40,847 nt of DNA from Candidatus Omnitrophota bacterium. GTDB lineage: Bacteria; Omnitrophota; Gorgyraeia; Zapsychrales; Zapsychraceae. Location: NCBI GenBank assembly GCA_021108075.1, contig JAIORP010000210.1, positions 1 through 40,847 on the forward strand, read 5' to 3'. Made by a program: the position numbers and the translations under genes. This document shows positions 1-8,619 of the stretch, piece by piece. The notes under the pieces are model-generated. The model made no database searches. It saw only the letters and a program-made list of their open reading frames with translations, and had not been told where the DNA came from. The stretch's first letter is position 1, and every line of letters begins with the position of its first letter.

Positions 1-211
1 CGTCCCTAAAATGTGTTATTTGATTATTTTCAGTATACAATTTTGCAATAGAATCTTTTTCTCGACATAAACGGACGGGAGAAAAAGGTTTTATTGCAAA
101 ATCGTCTGCTTCCTCAATTAGTGACGAGAAAAGCAGCGGTTCAAGCCGGATTACCTCTTCTATTGAAAAATCCGGGTTAAACTGCCTGAAAAATTTTGAA
201 TCGATATAGAG
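1..211 (-). other. Open frame running off the left edge, no start codon visible
   Basis: On the minus strand a frame stays open for about 70 codons from a stop (TAA, complement of 212-214) to the window edge. It contains plausible protein text with mixed charged and hydrophobic residues (for example PDFSIEEVIRLEPLLFSSL), but there is no ATG and no convincing GTG or TTG start near its 5' end. It could be the broken front of a gene that continues to the left, a gene fragment, or a chance frame. I do not recognise the family. It is divergent from the cobalamin operon that starts at about 300. Confidence 0.25.
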
Positions 212-288
212 TTAAAAGTTTTAGAAAAAATATGGGAAAAGAGAATTTTTATAAAAGTGTATTTGTAACACAAACTTCAAAATTTTAC

Positions 289-316
289 TTGATATTTGCT
301 TTTTTTTACGTATTAT
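289..316 (+). promoter_or_regulatory. Candidate sigma-70-type promoter for the first B12 operon
   Basis: TTGATA at 289-294 (5 of 6 matches to the -35 consensus) is followed after 16 bp by TATTAT at 311-316 (5 of 6 matches to the -10 consensus). The surroundings are very AT-rich, which raises the chance of a random match. The position, about 40 bp before the riboswitch core, is right for a riboswitch-led transcript. Confidence 0.45.
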
Positions 317-349
317 ATATAGTACATTAATGTTGTTTAATAAAATTAT

Positions 350-472
350 TTAGCAGGGAATTCGGTGAGACTCCGAAGCTATACCCGTAACTGTAATTAG
401 GCACAAAACGTGGCCTATAAGCCAGAACACGAAAACCTCCGGGAGTAGAGGCGCTAAGATAGTCGCTTCTTA
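350..472 (+). promoter_or_regulatory. Cobalamin riboswitch 1 (compact, Cbl-II-like)
   Basis: The conserved core is visible in order: GCAGGGAA at about 353-360, GGTGAGACTCC at 364-374, ACCCGTAACTGTAA at 383-396 and the B12-box-like GCCAGAACAC at 421-430. A short hairpin with ACCTC/GAGGC arms follows at about 435-452, in the place expected for the P13 kissing-loop arm. The peripheral stems of the large AdoCbl class are absent, hence the Cbl-II-like reading; the ligand form (AdoCbl or aquocobalamin) cannot be told from sequence alone. The gene content downstream (cobC to tonB) fits repression by B12. Confidence 0.85.
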
Positions 473-483
473 AAGATTATTTT

Positions 484-517
484 ACCCAGTTTCTATTTCA
501 AGAGACTGGGTTTTTTT
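484..517 (+). terminator. Intrinsic terminator, riboswitch expression platform
   Basis: A 10-bp stem (484-493 with 502-511, one G-U pair) and an 8-nt loop are followed by a run of seven T ending 15 bp before the cobC start. This is a Rho-independent terminator directly downstream of the aptamer, so ligand binding most likely controls transcription elongation. Confidence 0.85.
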
Positions 518-531
518 ATTGGAGGAAAATT

Positions 532-1146
532 ATGACAAGATTGATACTTATACGCCATGGCCAAACTGATGCAAACGTGAATAAACAGTATTGCGGCTTT
601 AATGATCCTTCCTTAAATAGTAAAGGTAAACTGCAAGCCCAACTATTAAAAGATCAATTAAAAGATAAGGAAATTGATGCTTTTTATTCAAGCGATTTAA
701 CACGCGCATTTGAGACTGCACAAATAACTTTTCCGAATGAATCTATTAAACGGATAAAATATTTTCGAGAATATAACTTTGGTGTATTTGAAGGCCTTAC
801 TTATGAACAAATAATGATTCAATATCCTAATATTTATCCAGTATGGATTAATGACCCATCTAAAAAATCTATTCCCCAAGGAGACAGCTACATAACTTTC
901 TCAGAACGTATTAGAGAAGGGTTAAAACTGCTTTTAGAAGAAAATTGTGGAAAACGAATCGCTCTTGTTACACACAGCGGTCCTATTAGATTAATTTTAA
1001 GCGATGTGCTCAACTACGAACCTGACATGTTCTGGAAAATTAAACAGGATAATGCTGTGATAAATATTATTAACTTCAATGAGGAAACTGTTGAAGTTGA
1101 GATGATCAATAGTCAATCTTTGAAAGATTATCCCAAGACTAACTAA
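532..1146 (+). CDS. cobC: Alpha-ribazole phosphatase, histidine phosphatase family
   Basis: This enzyme removes the 5'-phosphate from alpha-ribazole phosphate (or from adenosylcobalamin phosphate) in nucleotide-loop assembly, in the cytoplasm. The 204-residue protein opens with the phosphohistidine motif LIRHGQT (catalytic His9), has Arg58 in a DLTRAFETA block, Glu80 in REYNFG, and the second pocket histidine (His148) in LVTHSGPIR, the standard layout and length of the family. ATG at 532 is preceded by GGAGG at 521-525 just after the attenuator. It is the first gene of the riboswitch-controlled run and sits 1 bp before cobU. Histidine phosphatases are promiscuous, so the substrate is inferred from the neighbours cobU, cobT and cobS. 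Confidence 0.88.
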   Translation: MTRLILIRHGQTDANVNKQYCGFNDPSLNSKGKLQAQLLKDQLKDKEIDAFYSSDLTRAFETAQITFPNESIKRIKYFREYNFGVFEGLTYEQIMIQYPNIYPVWINDPSKKSIPQGDSYITFSERIREGLKLLLEENCGKRIALVTHSGPIRLILSDVLNYEPDMFWKIKQDNAVINIINFNEETVEVEMINSQSLKDYPKTN

Positions 1147-1147
1147 T

Positions 1148-1675
1148 ATGAAAAAGTTCACTTTTATTTTTGGAGGTGTCAGAAGCGGGAAAAGCAATTA
1201 TTCTGTAAAGATTGCTAAATCGACGGCGAAGAATGTTGTTTTTATAGCCACAGCCAGCGCTAGTGACGACGAAATGAAAAAAAGGATTGATGCACACAAA
1301 AAATTAAGGCCTGTGCATTGGACATTGATTGAAGAGGGTATTGACATTGACCTGGCAATAAAAAAAATAGAAATTGAAACTGATTTAGTATTAATTGATT
1401 GTTTGGGGTTGTTTGTGACTAATCTTCTGATGAAAAAAAAGAGTGACAGCGTAATAATGAAAAAGATCAATGCTATTTGTTCAGTGATAAAAGAAGCAAA
1501 TTTTAATGTCATTATTGTATCAAATGATGTTGGCAGCGGTTTAGTTCCTGACAATTATTTAGCGAGAAGGTTTAGAGATTTGCTCGGGCTTGCGAATCAA
1601 GTCATGGCAAAAAACGCGGATAAAGTTATTTTTATGCAAGTTGGCATACCTATCGTAATAAAAAAGGAGCAATAA
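1148..1675 (+). CDS. cobU: Adenosylcobinamide kinase / adenosylcobinamide-phosphate guanylyltransferase
   Basis: CobU phosphorylates adenosylcobinamide and then transfers GMP to give adenosylcobinamide-GDP, the activated corrinoid for CobS. Visible motifs are the P-loop GGVRSGKS (residues 9-16), DAHKKLRPVHW with the likely guanylylated His50, the Walker-B-like LVLIDCLGLFVTNLL, and VSNDVGSGLVP, all diagnostic for the family. At 175 residues it has normal length. It starts 1 bp after cobC and ends 4 bp before cobT, so translation is probably coupled. No substitution of a key residue is seen. Confidence 0.95.
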   Translation: MKKFTFIFGGVRSGKSNYSVKIAKSTAKNVVFIATASASDDEMKKRIDAHKKLRPVHWTLIEEGIDIDLAIKKIEIETDLVLIDCLGLFVTNLLMKKKSDSVIMKKINAICSVIKEANFNVIIVSNDVGSGLVPDNYLARRFRDLLGLANQVMAKNADKVIFMQVGIPIVIKKEQ

Positions 1676-1679
1676 AGAA

Positions 1680-2753
1680 ATGAAACGTCTTAATGAAATC
1701 CTTTCTAAAATTGAGAAAATTGATTATTCATTAACCGAAGAAACTCAAATCCGTCTGGACAACCTTACCAAACCGCAGGGTAGCTTAGGAAAACTGGAAG
1801 ATTTAGCCAAACATGTTGTTGAAATAACACGAAAGAAATCCCCCGATCTTAGAAATAAAATTGTTTTTACCCTGGCCGGTGATCACGGGGTCACAGAAGA
1901 AGGAATAAGTCTGTTTCCTAAAGGCGTAACTCCGCAAATGGTTCATAACTTCTTAGAAGGCGGCGCGGGAATTAATGTTTTAGCGAGGCATGTCGGCGCG
2001 CGAGTTGTTGTTGTTGATATGGGAGTTGACGCTGATTTTGCTCCGGAACCAAATTTGATTCTTAAAAAAGTCGCGTATGGCACAAAAAATTTTATTCATG
2101 AAGCTGCCATGACAAGAGACGAGGCCTTTCAATCTATTGAGAACGGCATAGAGGTATTTGAAGAAGAATTTAATAAAGGGATCGATATTGCCGCAACCGG
2201 AGAAATGGGAATTGGAAATACAACATCCGCGAGTGCCATCGCGTCTGTAATCACAGGGGCGTCCGTTAAGGATGTTACAGGAAGAGGAACCGGAATTGAC
2301 GATGATTCTCTCTCCAATAAGATTAATGTTATAAAAAAGGCCATTGAAGTAAACAATCCAAACGCAGATGATGGTATTGATATTCTATCAAAAATCGGTG
2401 GTTTTGAAATAGGCGGATTAGTTGGAATAATTCTTGCCGCCGCGTCAAGAAGGGTTCCAATTGTTGTCGATGGTTTTATTTCATCGGCCGCGGCTTTGAT
2501 TGCTTATAAAATTGAACCTGAGGTAAAAGATTACATGATTGCATCGCACTGTTCTGTAGAAAAAGGGCATATTATTGTTTGGAATTATCTGGGATTGGAA
2601 CCAGTATTGGATCTCAGTCTAAGATTAGGAGAAGGTACGGGCGCGGCGTTAGCCATGAATATTGTTGATGCCAGCGTTAAAATTTTAAACGAAATGGCAA
2701 CATTTGAACAGGCGAATGTTCCCACTCAAGTTAAAGGAGCCAAGCAAAAATAA
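1680..2753 (+). CDS. cobT: Nicotinate-nucleotide:5,6-dimethylbenzimidazole phosphoribosyltransferase
   Basis: CobT activates the lower-ligand base by moving ribose phosphate from nicotinate mononucleotide, giving alpha-ribazole phosphate. The 357-residue protein shows TKPQGSLGKLEDLA near residue 30, AGDHGVTEEGIS near 66, GEMGIGNTT near 174, GRGTGIDD near 201, SHCSVEKGH near 289, and the catalytic glutamate (Glu318) in LRLGEGTGAALA. All are family hallmarks. No DMB-synthesis gene (bluB or bza) is in the window, so the base is made elsewhere, scavenged, or is not DMB. Followed by a long imperfect palindrome before cobS. Confidence 0.95.
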   Translation: MKRLNEILSKIEKIDYSLTEETQIRLDNLTKPQGSLGKLEDLAKHVVEITRKKSPDLRNKIVFTLAGDHGVTEEGISLFPKGVTPQMVHNFLEGGAGINVLARHVGARVVVVDMGVDADFAPEPNLILKKVAYGTKNFIHEAAMTRDEAFQSIENGIEVFEEEFNKGIDIAATGEMGIGNTTSASAIASVITGASVKDVTGRGTGIDDDSLSNKINVIKKAIEVNNPNADDGIDILSKIGGFEIGGLVGIILAAASRRVPIVVDGFISSAAALIAYKIEPEVKDYMIASHCSVEKGHIIVWNYLGLEPVLDLSLRLGEGTGAALAMNIVDASVKILNEMATFEQANVPTQVKGAKQK

Positions 2754-2893
2754 GTTCGCTTTTGCATCATCAGGCCATCTTTAACCGATTTTCAATTGCA
2801 ATTTTTCCAACGTAGCTCACTACGCTTCGGAAATCACTCAATCAAATCGGTTAAATCTGACCTAAATTTGAAAGCTAAAAGGGAATTTATTTT
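2754..2893. repeat. Long imperfect palindrome between cobT and cobS
   Basis: Outer arms of about 19 nt (2772-2790 and 2845-2863) include a perfect 10-bp inverted pair (TTAACCGATT with AATCGGTTAA). Inside lies a second hairpin with CGTAG/CTACG arms around 2811-2824. Weak complementarity continues outward to about 2755 and 2893. There is no T-tract, so it is not an ordinary terminator. It fills the only sizeable gap in an otherwise tightly packed operon and resembles a small palindromic (REP- or MITE-like) insertion. A frame through it is open and would add 41 residues to CobS, but that extension is not CobS-like. Confidence 0.6.
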
Positions 2894-2918
2894 TGCCTGG
2901 CTTCTAAAAGGAATCGTA

Positions 2919-3656
2919 ATGGTATCTTTTCTTCTTGCTGTTCAGTTTCTTACGACAATACCTGTTGGTTCTAAAAGTGCGGTCAATAAAAAACAACTTA
3001 AAATCTCACTATATTTTTATGCTTTAGTCGGCAGTTTCATTGGTTTTATTTTAGGTTGCATCGGATATGGCGCTTTATTTTTATCTCAATCCTTAGCAGC
3101 GGTGATGGTTGTTATCTGCGGCGTTTTATTGACGGGAGGATTGCACATCGACGGATTCGCGGATAGCTGTGATGGATTGTACGGGCAAAGAACAATAGAA
3201 AACAGATTAAGTATCATGCGTGACAGCAGGATAGGGGCAATGGGTGTTATGGGAATAACGTGCATCCTTATGTTTAAATATGTTTTAATTCTGAATATTT
3301 CGTCAGTATTCATTCTTCCTTCTCTAATATGTATGGGCGCTTTTTCAAGGTTCTCTCTAATTTATGCCGGATATTTATCTCAATACGCAAGAAAGGAAGG
3401 CAAAGCAAAGTTTTTCTTTAACAGTATCGGAAAGAAGGCATTGTGGATTAACGGTGTCATTACAGCATTTCTTTTGTTTATTTGTTTTCAGATAAAAGGG
3501 CTTTTGGTTCTTGGCGCGTCGTTGATCTTTGTTACCGGAGCAATTAAATATGTCGAGAAGAAGATTAACGGAATGACCGGCGATACAATAGGTGCTATAA
3601 ATGAAGTCGCTGAAATATGCGTGTTATTGGGATGTTATGGTATTGGCAAATTTTAA
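2919..3656 (+). CDS. cobS: Adenosylcobinamide-GDP ribazoletransferase (cobalamin synthase)
   Basis: CobS is the polytopic inner-membrane enzyme that joins adenosylcobinamide-GDP to alpha-ribazole (phosphate), the last step of B12 assembly. The sequence has the start FLLAVQFLTTIPV, the conserved acidic motif GGLHIDGFADSCDGL, an RLSIMRDSRIGAMGV block, and a C-terminal GDTIGAINEVAE. Several hydrophobic helices are present. I chose ATG at 2919 (245 residues, normal length) because AAAAGGAA lies 6 bp upstream and the mature family start follows. An upstream ATG at 2796 would run through the palindrome. It overlaps cbiB by 20 nt. Confidence 0.92.
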   Translation: MVSFLLAVQFLTTIPVGSKSAVNKKQLKISLYFYALVGSFIGFILGCIGYGALFLSQSLAAVMVVICGVLLTGGLHIDGFADSCDGLYGQRTIENRLSIMRDSRIGAMGVMGITCILMFKYVLILNISSVFILPSLICMGAFSRFSLIYAGYLSQYARKEGKAKFFFNSIGKKALWINGVITAFLLFICFQIKGLLVLGASLIFVTGAIKYVEKKINGMTGDTIGAINEVAEICVLLGCYGIGKF

Positions 3657-4590
3657 TCTTATTTTGTTAGTTTATTGCCTGGATCTGCTGTTTGGAGATC
3701 CAAAATGGATGCCGCATCCTGTAAAGGGTATGGGGAAGGTGATTATTTTTTTGGAAAAGTTCTTTGGCACAAACGGCAATGTTTTTTTAGTCCGGTTGAA
3801 AGGAATAATTACCACAGTAATTGTCATTGGTGTTTCTGCGGGGCTGACTTGGGCTGTTTTTAAAATAGCCGGGATTATTAATACATTCTGTTATGCCGCG
3901 TTGTGGGTTATTTCAGGATATTTTATTCTTGCCGCAAGAGATTTGTGGCAACACGCGCAAGATGTTACGAACGCCATAAAGGCAGACGATATTGAATTAG
4001 CCCGTAATAAATTATCGCTTATCGTCGGGAGAGACACACAGAATATGGATAAAGAGCAGATAATTAAATCAACAATTGAAACCGTTGCGGAAAATACATC
4101 AGACGGCATTATCGCGCCGCTGTTCTATTTAATTTTAGGCGGGCCTACTTTAGCGATGAGCTATAAAGCCATAAACACACTGGATTCAATGATTGGATAT
4201 AAAAATGACAGGTATCAGCATTTTGGATGGTTTGCCGCAAAGTTGGATGATATCGCAAACTGGATACCTGCCCGCTTAACAGGATTCTTAGTAATTCTTT
4301 CATCATTTTTTTCCGGGTGTGACGCTACTAAATCTTTTTATATCATGCGCAGGGATGGACAAAAACACGCCTCTCCTAATAGTGCTATAGCCGAAGCTGC
4401 TATGGCAGGAGCATTACATATTCAGCTTGGTGGGCAGTATAGTTATGCGGGAAGATTGCGTGATGGTGAATTTATTGGAGATTTACAGGACAGTGTTAGC
4501 GTTGACAAAGCCGATCAGGCTGTTTCATTAAGTATTCTGGTTTCTTTATTAATGGTTTTTTGTGGGAGTTTTATTTTATGGATAATTTAA
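3637..4590 (+). CDS. cbiB: Adenosylcobinamide-phosphate synthase
   Basis: CbiB attaches aminopropanol phosphate to adenosylcobyric acid to form adenosylcobinamide phosphate; it is an integral membrane protein. The 317-residue product carries DLLFGDPKWMPHPVKGMG near the N-terminus, ETVAENTSDGIIAPLFY in the middle, then INTLDSMIGYKNDRY and a HASPNSAIAEAAMAGAL block, all family signatures. ATG at 3637 fits the family start better than 3601. It overlaps cobS upstream (20 nt) and cobD downstream (13 nt), the usual partners in the aminopropanol branch. Confidence 0.94.
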   Translation: MVLANFNLILLVYCLDLLFGDPKWMPHPVKGMGKVIIFLEKFFGTNGNVFLVRLKGIITTVIVIGVSAGLTWAVFKIAGIINTFCYAALWVISGYFILAARDLWQHAQDVTNAIKADDIELARNKLSLIVGRDTQNMDKEQIIKSTIETVAENTSDGIIAPLFYLILGGPTLAMSYKAINTLDSMIGYKNDRYQHFGWFAAKLDDIANWIPARLTGFLVILSSFFSGCDATKSFYIMRRDGQKHASPNSAIAEAAMAGALHIQLGGQYSYAGRLRDGEFIGDLQDSVSVDKADQAVSLSILVSLLMVFCGSFILWII

Positions 4591-5642
4591 GCTATCTTCA
4601 CGGTGGAAATATCCACGAAATTGTTCGTGACAAAAAAATAAAAGTAATCGATTTTAGTGCCAATATTAATCCGCTCGGAATCCCTGAAAAAATTAAGCGT
4701 GATTTATTTAAGGTGTTTCATCAAGTAGAACATTATCCCGACATAGAATCATTTGAGCTCCGCCGACAAATTGCGAATTATTGGGATATTAATCATGAGA
4801 ATATCCTGGTTACAAATGGTTCCGTTGAAGGATTGTATTTATTAATGCAAATGTACCGGCCGAAAAATGTTTGTATTCCCGTGCCTTCTTTTACTGAATA
4901 TGAAAGAGCCGCAAGGCTTATTAAAAGCACTGTTCAGAAATTTTGCCTGAGAGAAAGAGACGGGTTTATCCCGGATTTGGACGTTTTTAAGAAAGCGGAT
5001 ATGCTCGTTATTGGGAATCCAAATAATCCTACGGGCAATTATTTGCGGGATAAAACAAATTTACTAGAAAATTTGCCGTTTAAAAATATTATTATTGACG
5101 AGGCTTTTATGGATTTTGAAGAAAAAGCACTCCAGCCGTCCCTGATACAAATAGCATGCAAAACTGACAAAATAACGGTGTTAAGAACATTTACGAAATT
5201 TTTTTGCTTACCTGGATTGCGTGTCGGTTATCTTGTTTCACATAAAAAAAATATTAAAAGGTTACAACAAAAACAATTGCCATGGAGTGTGAATTATTTA
5301 GCTCAAACGGCAGCACGAATGATTTTGAACGATAATGGTTTTATAAAAAAGAGCATTAAAACAATCAATGAAGAGAGAAAATATTTGGCAGGCCAGCTTC
5401 AGAGTATAAATAGTATTAAGGTTTTTCCATCTGTTACAAATTTTTTGTTGATTAAGATTTTGAATAAAAATATTACTTCAAAAATTTTACGAAACGCGCT
5501 GTTAAATAAGGGAATCATTATTCGTGATTGTTCGAATTTCAGAGGATTAAATAATCAGTATGTTCGTATCGCGGTAAGAAATAGAAAAGAAAATTCAAAG
5601 TTGGTTCAGGAGATAAAAGAGGTAATGAGCAAAAGTGAATAA
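4578..5642 (+). CDS. cobD: L-threonine-O-3-phosphate decarboxylase, PLP-dependent
   Basis: CobD makes (R)-1-amino-2-propanol O-2-phosphate for CbiB. It is a fold-type I aminotransferase relative of histidinol-phosphate aminotransferase. The chain opens YLHGGNIHEI, as CobD proteins do, and has NPNNPTG near 148-153, IIDEAFMDF near 172-180 and the PLP lysine (Lys207) in FTKFFCLPGLRVGY. ATG at 4578 with GGGAG at 4564-4568 gives 354 residues. A histidinol-phosphate aminotransferase reading is possible from fold alone, but position next to cbiB and the N-terminal HGG motif favour CobD. No threonine kinase (pduX) is seen in the window. Confidence 0.9.
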   Translation: MDNLSYLHGGNIHEIVRDKKIKVIDFSANINPLGIPEKIKRDLFKVFHQVEHYPDIESFELRRQIANYWDINHENILVTNGSVEGLYLLMQMYRPKNVCIPVPSFTEYERAARLIKSTVQKFCLRERDGFIPDLDVFKKADMLVIGNPNNPTGNYLRDKTNLLENLPFKNIIIDEAFMDFEEKALQPSLIQIACKTDKITVLRTFTKFFCLPGLRVGYLVSHKKNIKRLQQKQLPWSVNYLAQTAARMILNDNGFIKKSIKTINEERKYLAGQLQSINSIKVFPSVTNFLLIKILNKNITSKILRNALLNKGIIIRDCSNFRGLNNQYVRIAVRNRKENSKLVQEIKEVMSKSE

Positions 5643-6693
5643 GCGTGATTCTTATTTTTTGGTTCTGGGTATCACACAGGAATGCAATTTAAATTGCGCC
5701 TATTGTTATATGGGTAAGCGCGAAAATAAACGAATGCCAGATGAAGTGATTAAGAAAGGTATCGATTACGCGTTATTCAAAGCGCATTTTGTTCATGTTC
5801 AATTTACCGGCGGTGAGCCTTCTCTGTATTTAAACGGTATGCGCAGAACCGTTGATTATTTAGAGAAAAAAGAGGCGCGATACATTTTGTCGCTTCAAAC
5901 AAATGCCATGTCCTTGTCTGATGAAATAATTGAATTTATAAAAACAAACCGTATTGGATTAGGCATAAGTTGTGATGGTTTTTTTGAAGGTTCGGCCATG
6001 CGTGATAGTAAAAAAAATTTTAAGTCTTATTCTAAAAAATTATTACACACATTAATGAAACTTTCAGAACATGGAATAAAAACAGGCATAACCTGCGTTG
6101 TGACAGCATCCAATGTTAAACGATTAAATGAACTATTTGATTTTCTGTCCACATTAAACAGTGTTGCCTCATTGCACCTGAGTCCCGTCAGGTTAGTAGG
6201 TAAGGCTAAAAATAAAACTGAAATGCTGCCCGACCCATTGGAATATGAATCGCAATTACATAAATTATTGTTCAAAGCAGAGCAATATTTCAGATGGAAG
6301 AACGCTGAAAACTCTATCCGATTAAGATTTCTTGAGGCAGTAAAAAAGAATGCTGTTAATTCCGTGCCATTTAAAGATTGTCATCTTATAAATGATTCAG
6401 GTTGTTTTGTGAATGTTTATGGCGAGATATATCCCTGTCCATCATTAAGTACTGATACTGACTATTTGTTAGGAAACGTTTTTATCGGTATAGATGAAAA
6501 GAGAGTTTTAAAGGTTAAAGAATTGTTTAAAGACAAAATGAAAAGATGTTATGACTGTCATAATCTGGATCAGTGTTCGGGAGGTTGTTTTGCCCGTGAA
6601 TTAAATGACAGACAAGGTGAGTTTTATAAATGCCTGGAATTTAGAGTTGCCAATAAAGTTACCAGTGAAGGGTTTGTGAACGTATGTTGTTAA
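5635..6693 (+). CDS. Radical SAM protein with SPASM-type C-terminal cysteines, unknown substrate
   Basis: The N-terminus has the radical SAM cluster motif CNLNCAYC (Cys17, Cys21, Cys24) and the [11 protein letters not shown]-binding loop. The C-terminal third is cysteine-rich ([29 protein letters not shown], a final KCLEF), the arrangement of SPASM/twitch auxiliary [4Fe-4S] clusters. SPASM enzymes mature peptides or, in the AhbC, AhbD and NirJ group, modify tetrapyrroles, so either is possible. GTG at 5635 overlaps the cobD end, and the stop overlaps the chlD-like start, so it is coupled to the chelatase genes. No function in standard B12 synthesis is known to me. Confidence 0.85.
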   Translation: MNKRDSYFLVLGITQECNLNCAYCYMGKRENKRMPDEVIKKGIDYALFKAHFVHVQFTGGEPSLYLNGMRRTVDYLEKKEARYILSLQTNAMSLSDEIIEFIKTNRIGLGISCDGFFEGSAMRDSKKNFKSYSKKLLHTLMKLSEHGIKTGITCVVTASNVKRLNELFDFLSTLNSVASLHLSPVRLVGKAKNKTEMLPDPLEYESQLHKLLFKAEQYFRWKNAENSIRLRFLEAVKKNAVNSVPFKDCHLINDSGCFVNVYGEIYPCPSLSTDTDYLLGNVFIGIDEKRVLKVKELFKDKMKRCYDCHNLDQCSGGCFARELNDRQGEFYKCLEFRVANKVTSEGFVNVCC

Positions 6694-8606
6694 CACAGCA
6701 AAAAAATATTTTTCCTTTTAGCGCGATTGTTGGACAAGAGATGATGAAAGAGGCATTACTTCTTAATATCATTGATCCAACTATAGGAGGTGTATTAATC
6801 CGTGGCAAGAAAGGAAGTGCTAAATCAACAGCTTGTCGGGCTCTTAAGCTTTTGCTTGGAAAAGATACGCCTTTTATCACACTTCCTCTTAGTGCAACTG
6901 AGGACATGATTGTTGGCAGCATTGATTTTCAAGAAGCTATTAAATCAGGAAAAAAACAGATGTCTTACGGAATTTTACATAAAGCGCATAATGGAATTCT
7001 TTATATAGACGAAGTCAATTTGTTGAACAGTCATCTTGTCGAATTGCTTTTAGATGCGGCGTCTTGTGGAATAAACAGAATTGAACGTGAGGGCATTTCA
7101 TTTAAACATGCGGCTAATTTTATACTTATCGGCACAATGAATCCTGAGGAGGGTGAAGTGAGTCCCCAATTTTTAGATAGGTTTGGATTATCGGTAAGCA
7201 TTGATAATGAATTAAATATAGGTAACAGATTATTGATTTTACAGAGACGCGAAAAATTTGATAAAAATCCTGATGAATTTGTTTTTCGTTTCAGAGGTGA
7301 AGAGGAAAGACTTACGAAGAAATTGAAGGAAAGTAAAATTTTACTAAAACAAATCATTATGCCCGATGATCATCGAAAATTGGTAATAGAAATTGTTCTT
7401 GAGAATAATTGTGCCGGTCACAGAGCGGAAATTATTATGTCAAAAACAGCGCGTGCTATTTGCGCCTTTGAAAATCGAAATACTGTAACTATTGAAGACA
7501 TTCAAAAAGCAGCCGCGTTTGTTTTGCCGCACCGAACCAGGGAACAAAAAGAACCCGAAACAAATCCTTTCCGGCCTTCTGAGAGAAAGGAAAACAATAA
7601 ACAGGATAATAAAGATCAGGAAAAAAATAAAGATAATTTCAGGAGTTCTAATAATGGCAGTAAGGACAATATTAAAAATAATGCTACTGATCAAGAAAGC
7701 AATAAAAATAATTCATCTGATTTAACAGATCCTCCATCAGGCACTGCATCTCAATCTGAAATAAATTTTGAAACAGGAGAACTGTTTAATTTGCGCAAGT
7801 TAGACAGCAAAAAAGACCGGGTTTTCCGTAAAGGTTCAGGAAGGCGTTCTCACACAAAAACAAAACAAAAAGTCGGGCGTTATGTGAAAAGTATTATGTG
7901 CCGTCAGGATAATGATATCGCGCTCGATGCCACTTTGCGCGCGGCAGCCCCGCACCAAAAGAACAGGGGCAGAAATAAAAATGATAAAATTATAATTAAA
8001 GACTGTGACATTAGAAGTAAGTCCCGGGAAAAAAAGACCGGTAATTTTATTTTATTTGTCGTTGACGCCAGCGGTTCTATGGGAGCGTACCGCAGAATGG
8101 TTGAAACTAAAGGCGCTGTTATGTCATTACTTATGGATGCTTATCAGAAACGGGATAAAGTAGGGTTGATCGCGTTTCGACGAGATAAGGCTGAATGTTT
8201 AGTTTTACCTACCAGTTCTATCGAATTGGCAGGTAAACAGCTTCAAGATCTTGCAACAGGTGGAAAAACACCTTTGGCCTCAGCCTTAGAATTAACAGGC
8301 AATATGTTACAAACAGCGTTTGCTAAAGATAAAACAGTTAGGCCGATAGTAATTTTTATAAGCGATGGAAAAACAAATGTTTTTTATTCCGGACGTGATC
8401 CTTTGGAAGAAGCCTTTCGTTACGCTGTAAAATTGTCTGATGAATTTCCGGCAAAATATGTGGTTATTGATACAGAATCAAATAATGGCATTAAGCTGGG
8501 ATTAGCAAAAAAAATAGCTATACGTTTAAACGCTGAATATTATCAAATCAATGATTTAAAAGCTGACTCTATCTTAAATATAAGCAGAGAGGTTATGCGA
8601 TTATGA
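6684..8606 (+). CDS. chlD: ChlD/BchD-type metal-chelatase subunit (AAA + VWA)
   Basis: The 640-residue protein joins an N-terminal AAA domain to a C-terminal von Willebrand A domain through a low-complexity, Asn/Lys/Asp-rich linker (about residues 290-355). The Walker A is GKKGSAKST (41-49), Walker B is [11 protein letters not shown], and [20 protein letters not shown] is the chelatase sensor block. The VWA MIDAS is complete: DASGS at 461-465, Thr in GGKTPLAS, Asp in ISDGKTN. Such subunits form an ATP-driven complex with ChlI and a large CobN/ChlH subunit. No ChlH is seen and cobN lies in the next operon, so I infer a cobaltochelatase partner. It overlaps the radical SAM gene by 10 nt. Confidence 0.88.
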   Translation: MLLTQQKNIFPFSAIVGQEMMKEALLLNIIDPTIGGVLIRGKKGSAKSTACRALKLLLGKDTPFITLPLSATEDMIVGSIDFQEAIKSGKKQMSYGILHKAHNGILYIDEVNLLNSHLVELLLDAASCGINRIEREGISFKHAANFILIGTMNPEEGEVSPQFLDRFGLSVSIDNELNIGNRLLILQRREKFDKNPDEFVFRFRGEEERLTKKLKESKILLKQIIMPDDHRKLVIEIVLENNCAGHRAEIIMSKTARAICAFENRNTVTIEDIQKAAAFVLPHRTREQKEPETNPFRPSERKENNKQDNKDQEKNKDNFRSSNNGSKDNIKNNATDQESNKNNSSDLTDPPSGTASQSEINFETGELFNLRKLDSKKDRVFRKGSGRRSHTKTKQKVGRYVKSIMCRQDNDIALDATLRAAAPHQKNRGRNKNDKIIIKDCDIRSKSREKKTGNFILFVVDASGSMGAYRRMVETKGAVMSLLMDAYQKRDKVGLIAFRRDKAECLVLPTSSIELAGKQLQDLATGGKTPLASALELTGNMLQTAFAKDKTVRPIVIFISDGKTNVFYSGRDPLEEAFRYAVKLSDEFPAKYVVIDTESNNGIKLGLAKKIAIRLNAEYYQINDLKADSILNISREVMRL

Positions 8607-8619
8607 AAGGAATTTCTTG

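Noticed and set aside
2796..2918. N-terminal extension of CobS
   Set aside because: The 41 extra residues come from the palindrome and do not resemble CobS; the ATG at 2919 has a good ribosome site.
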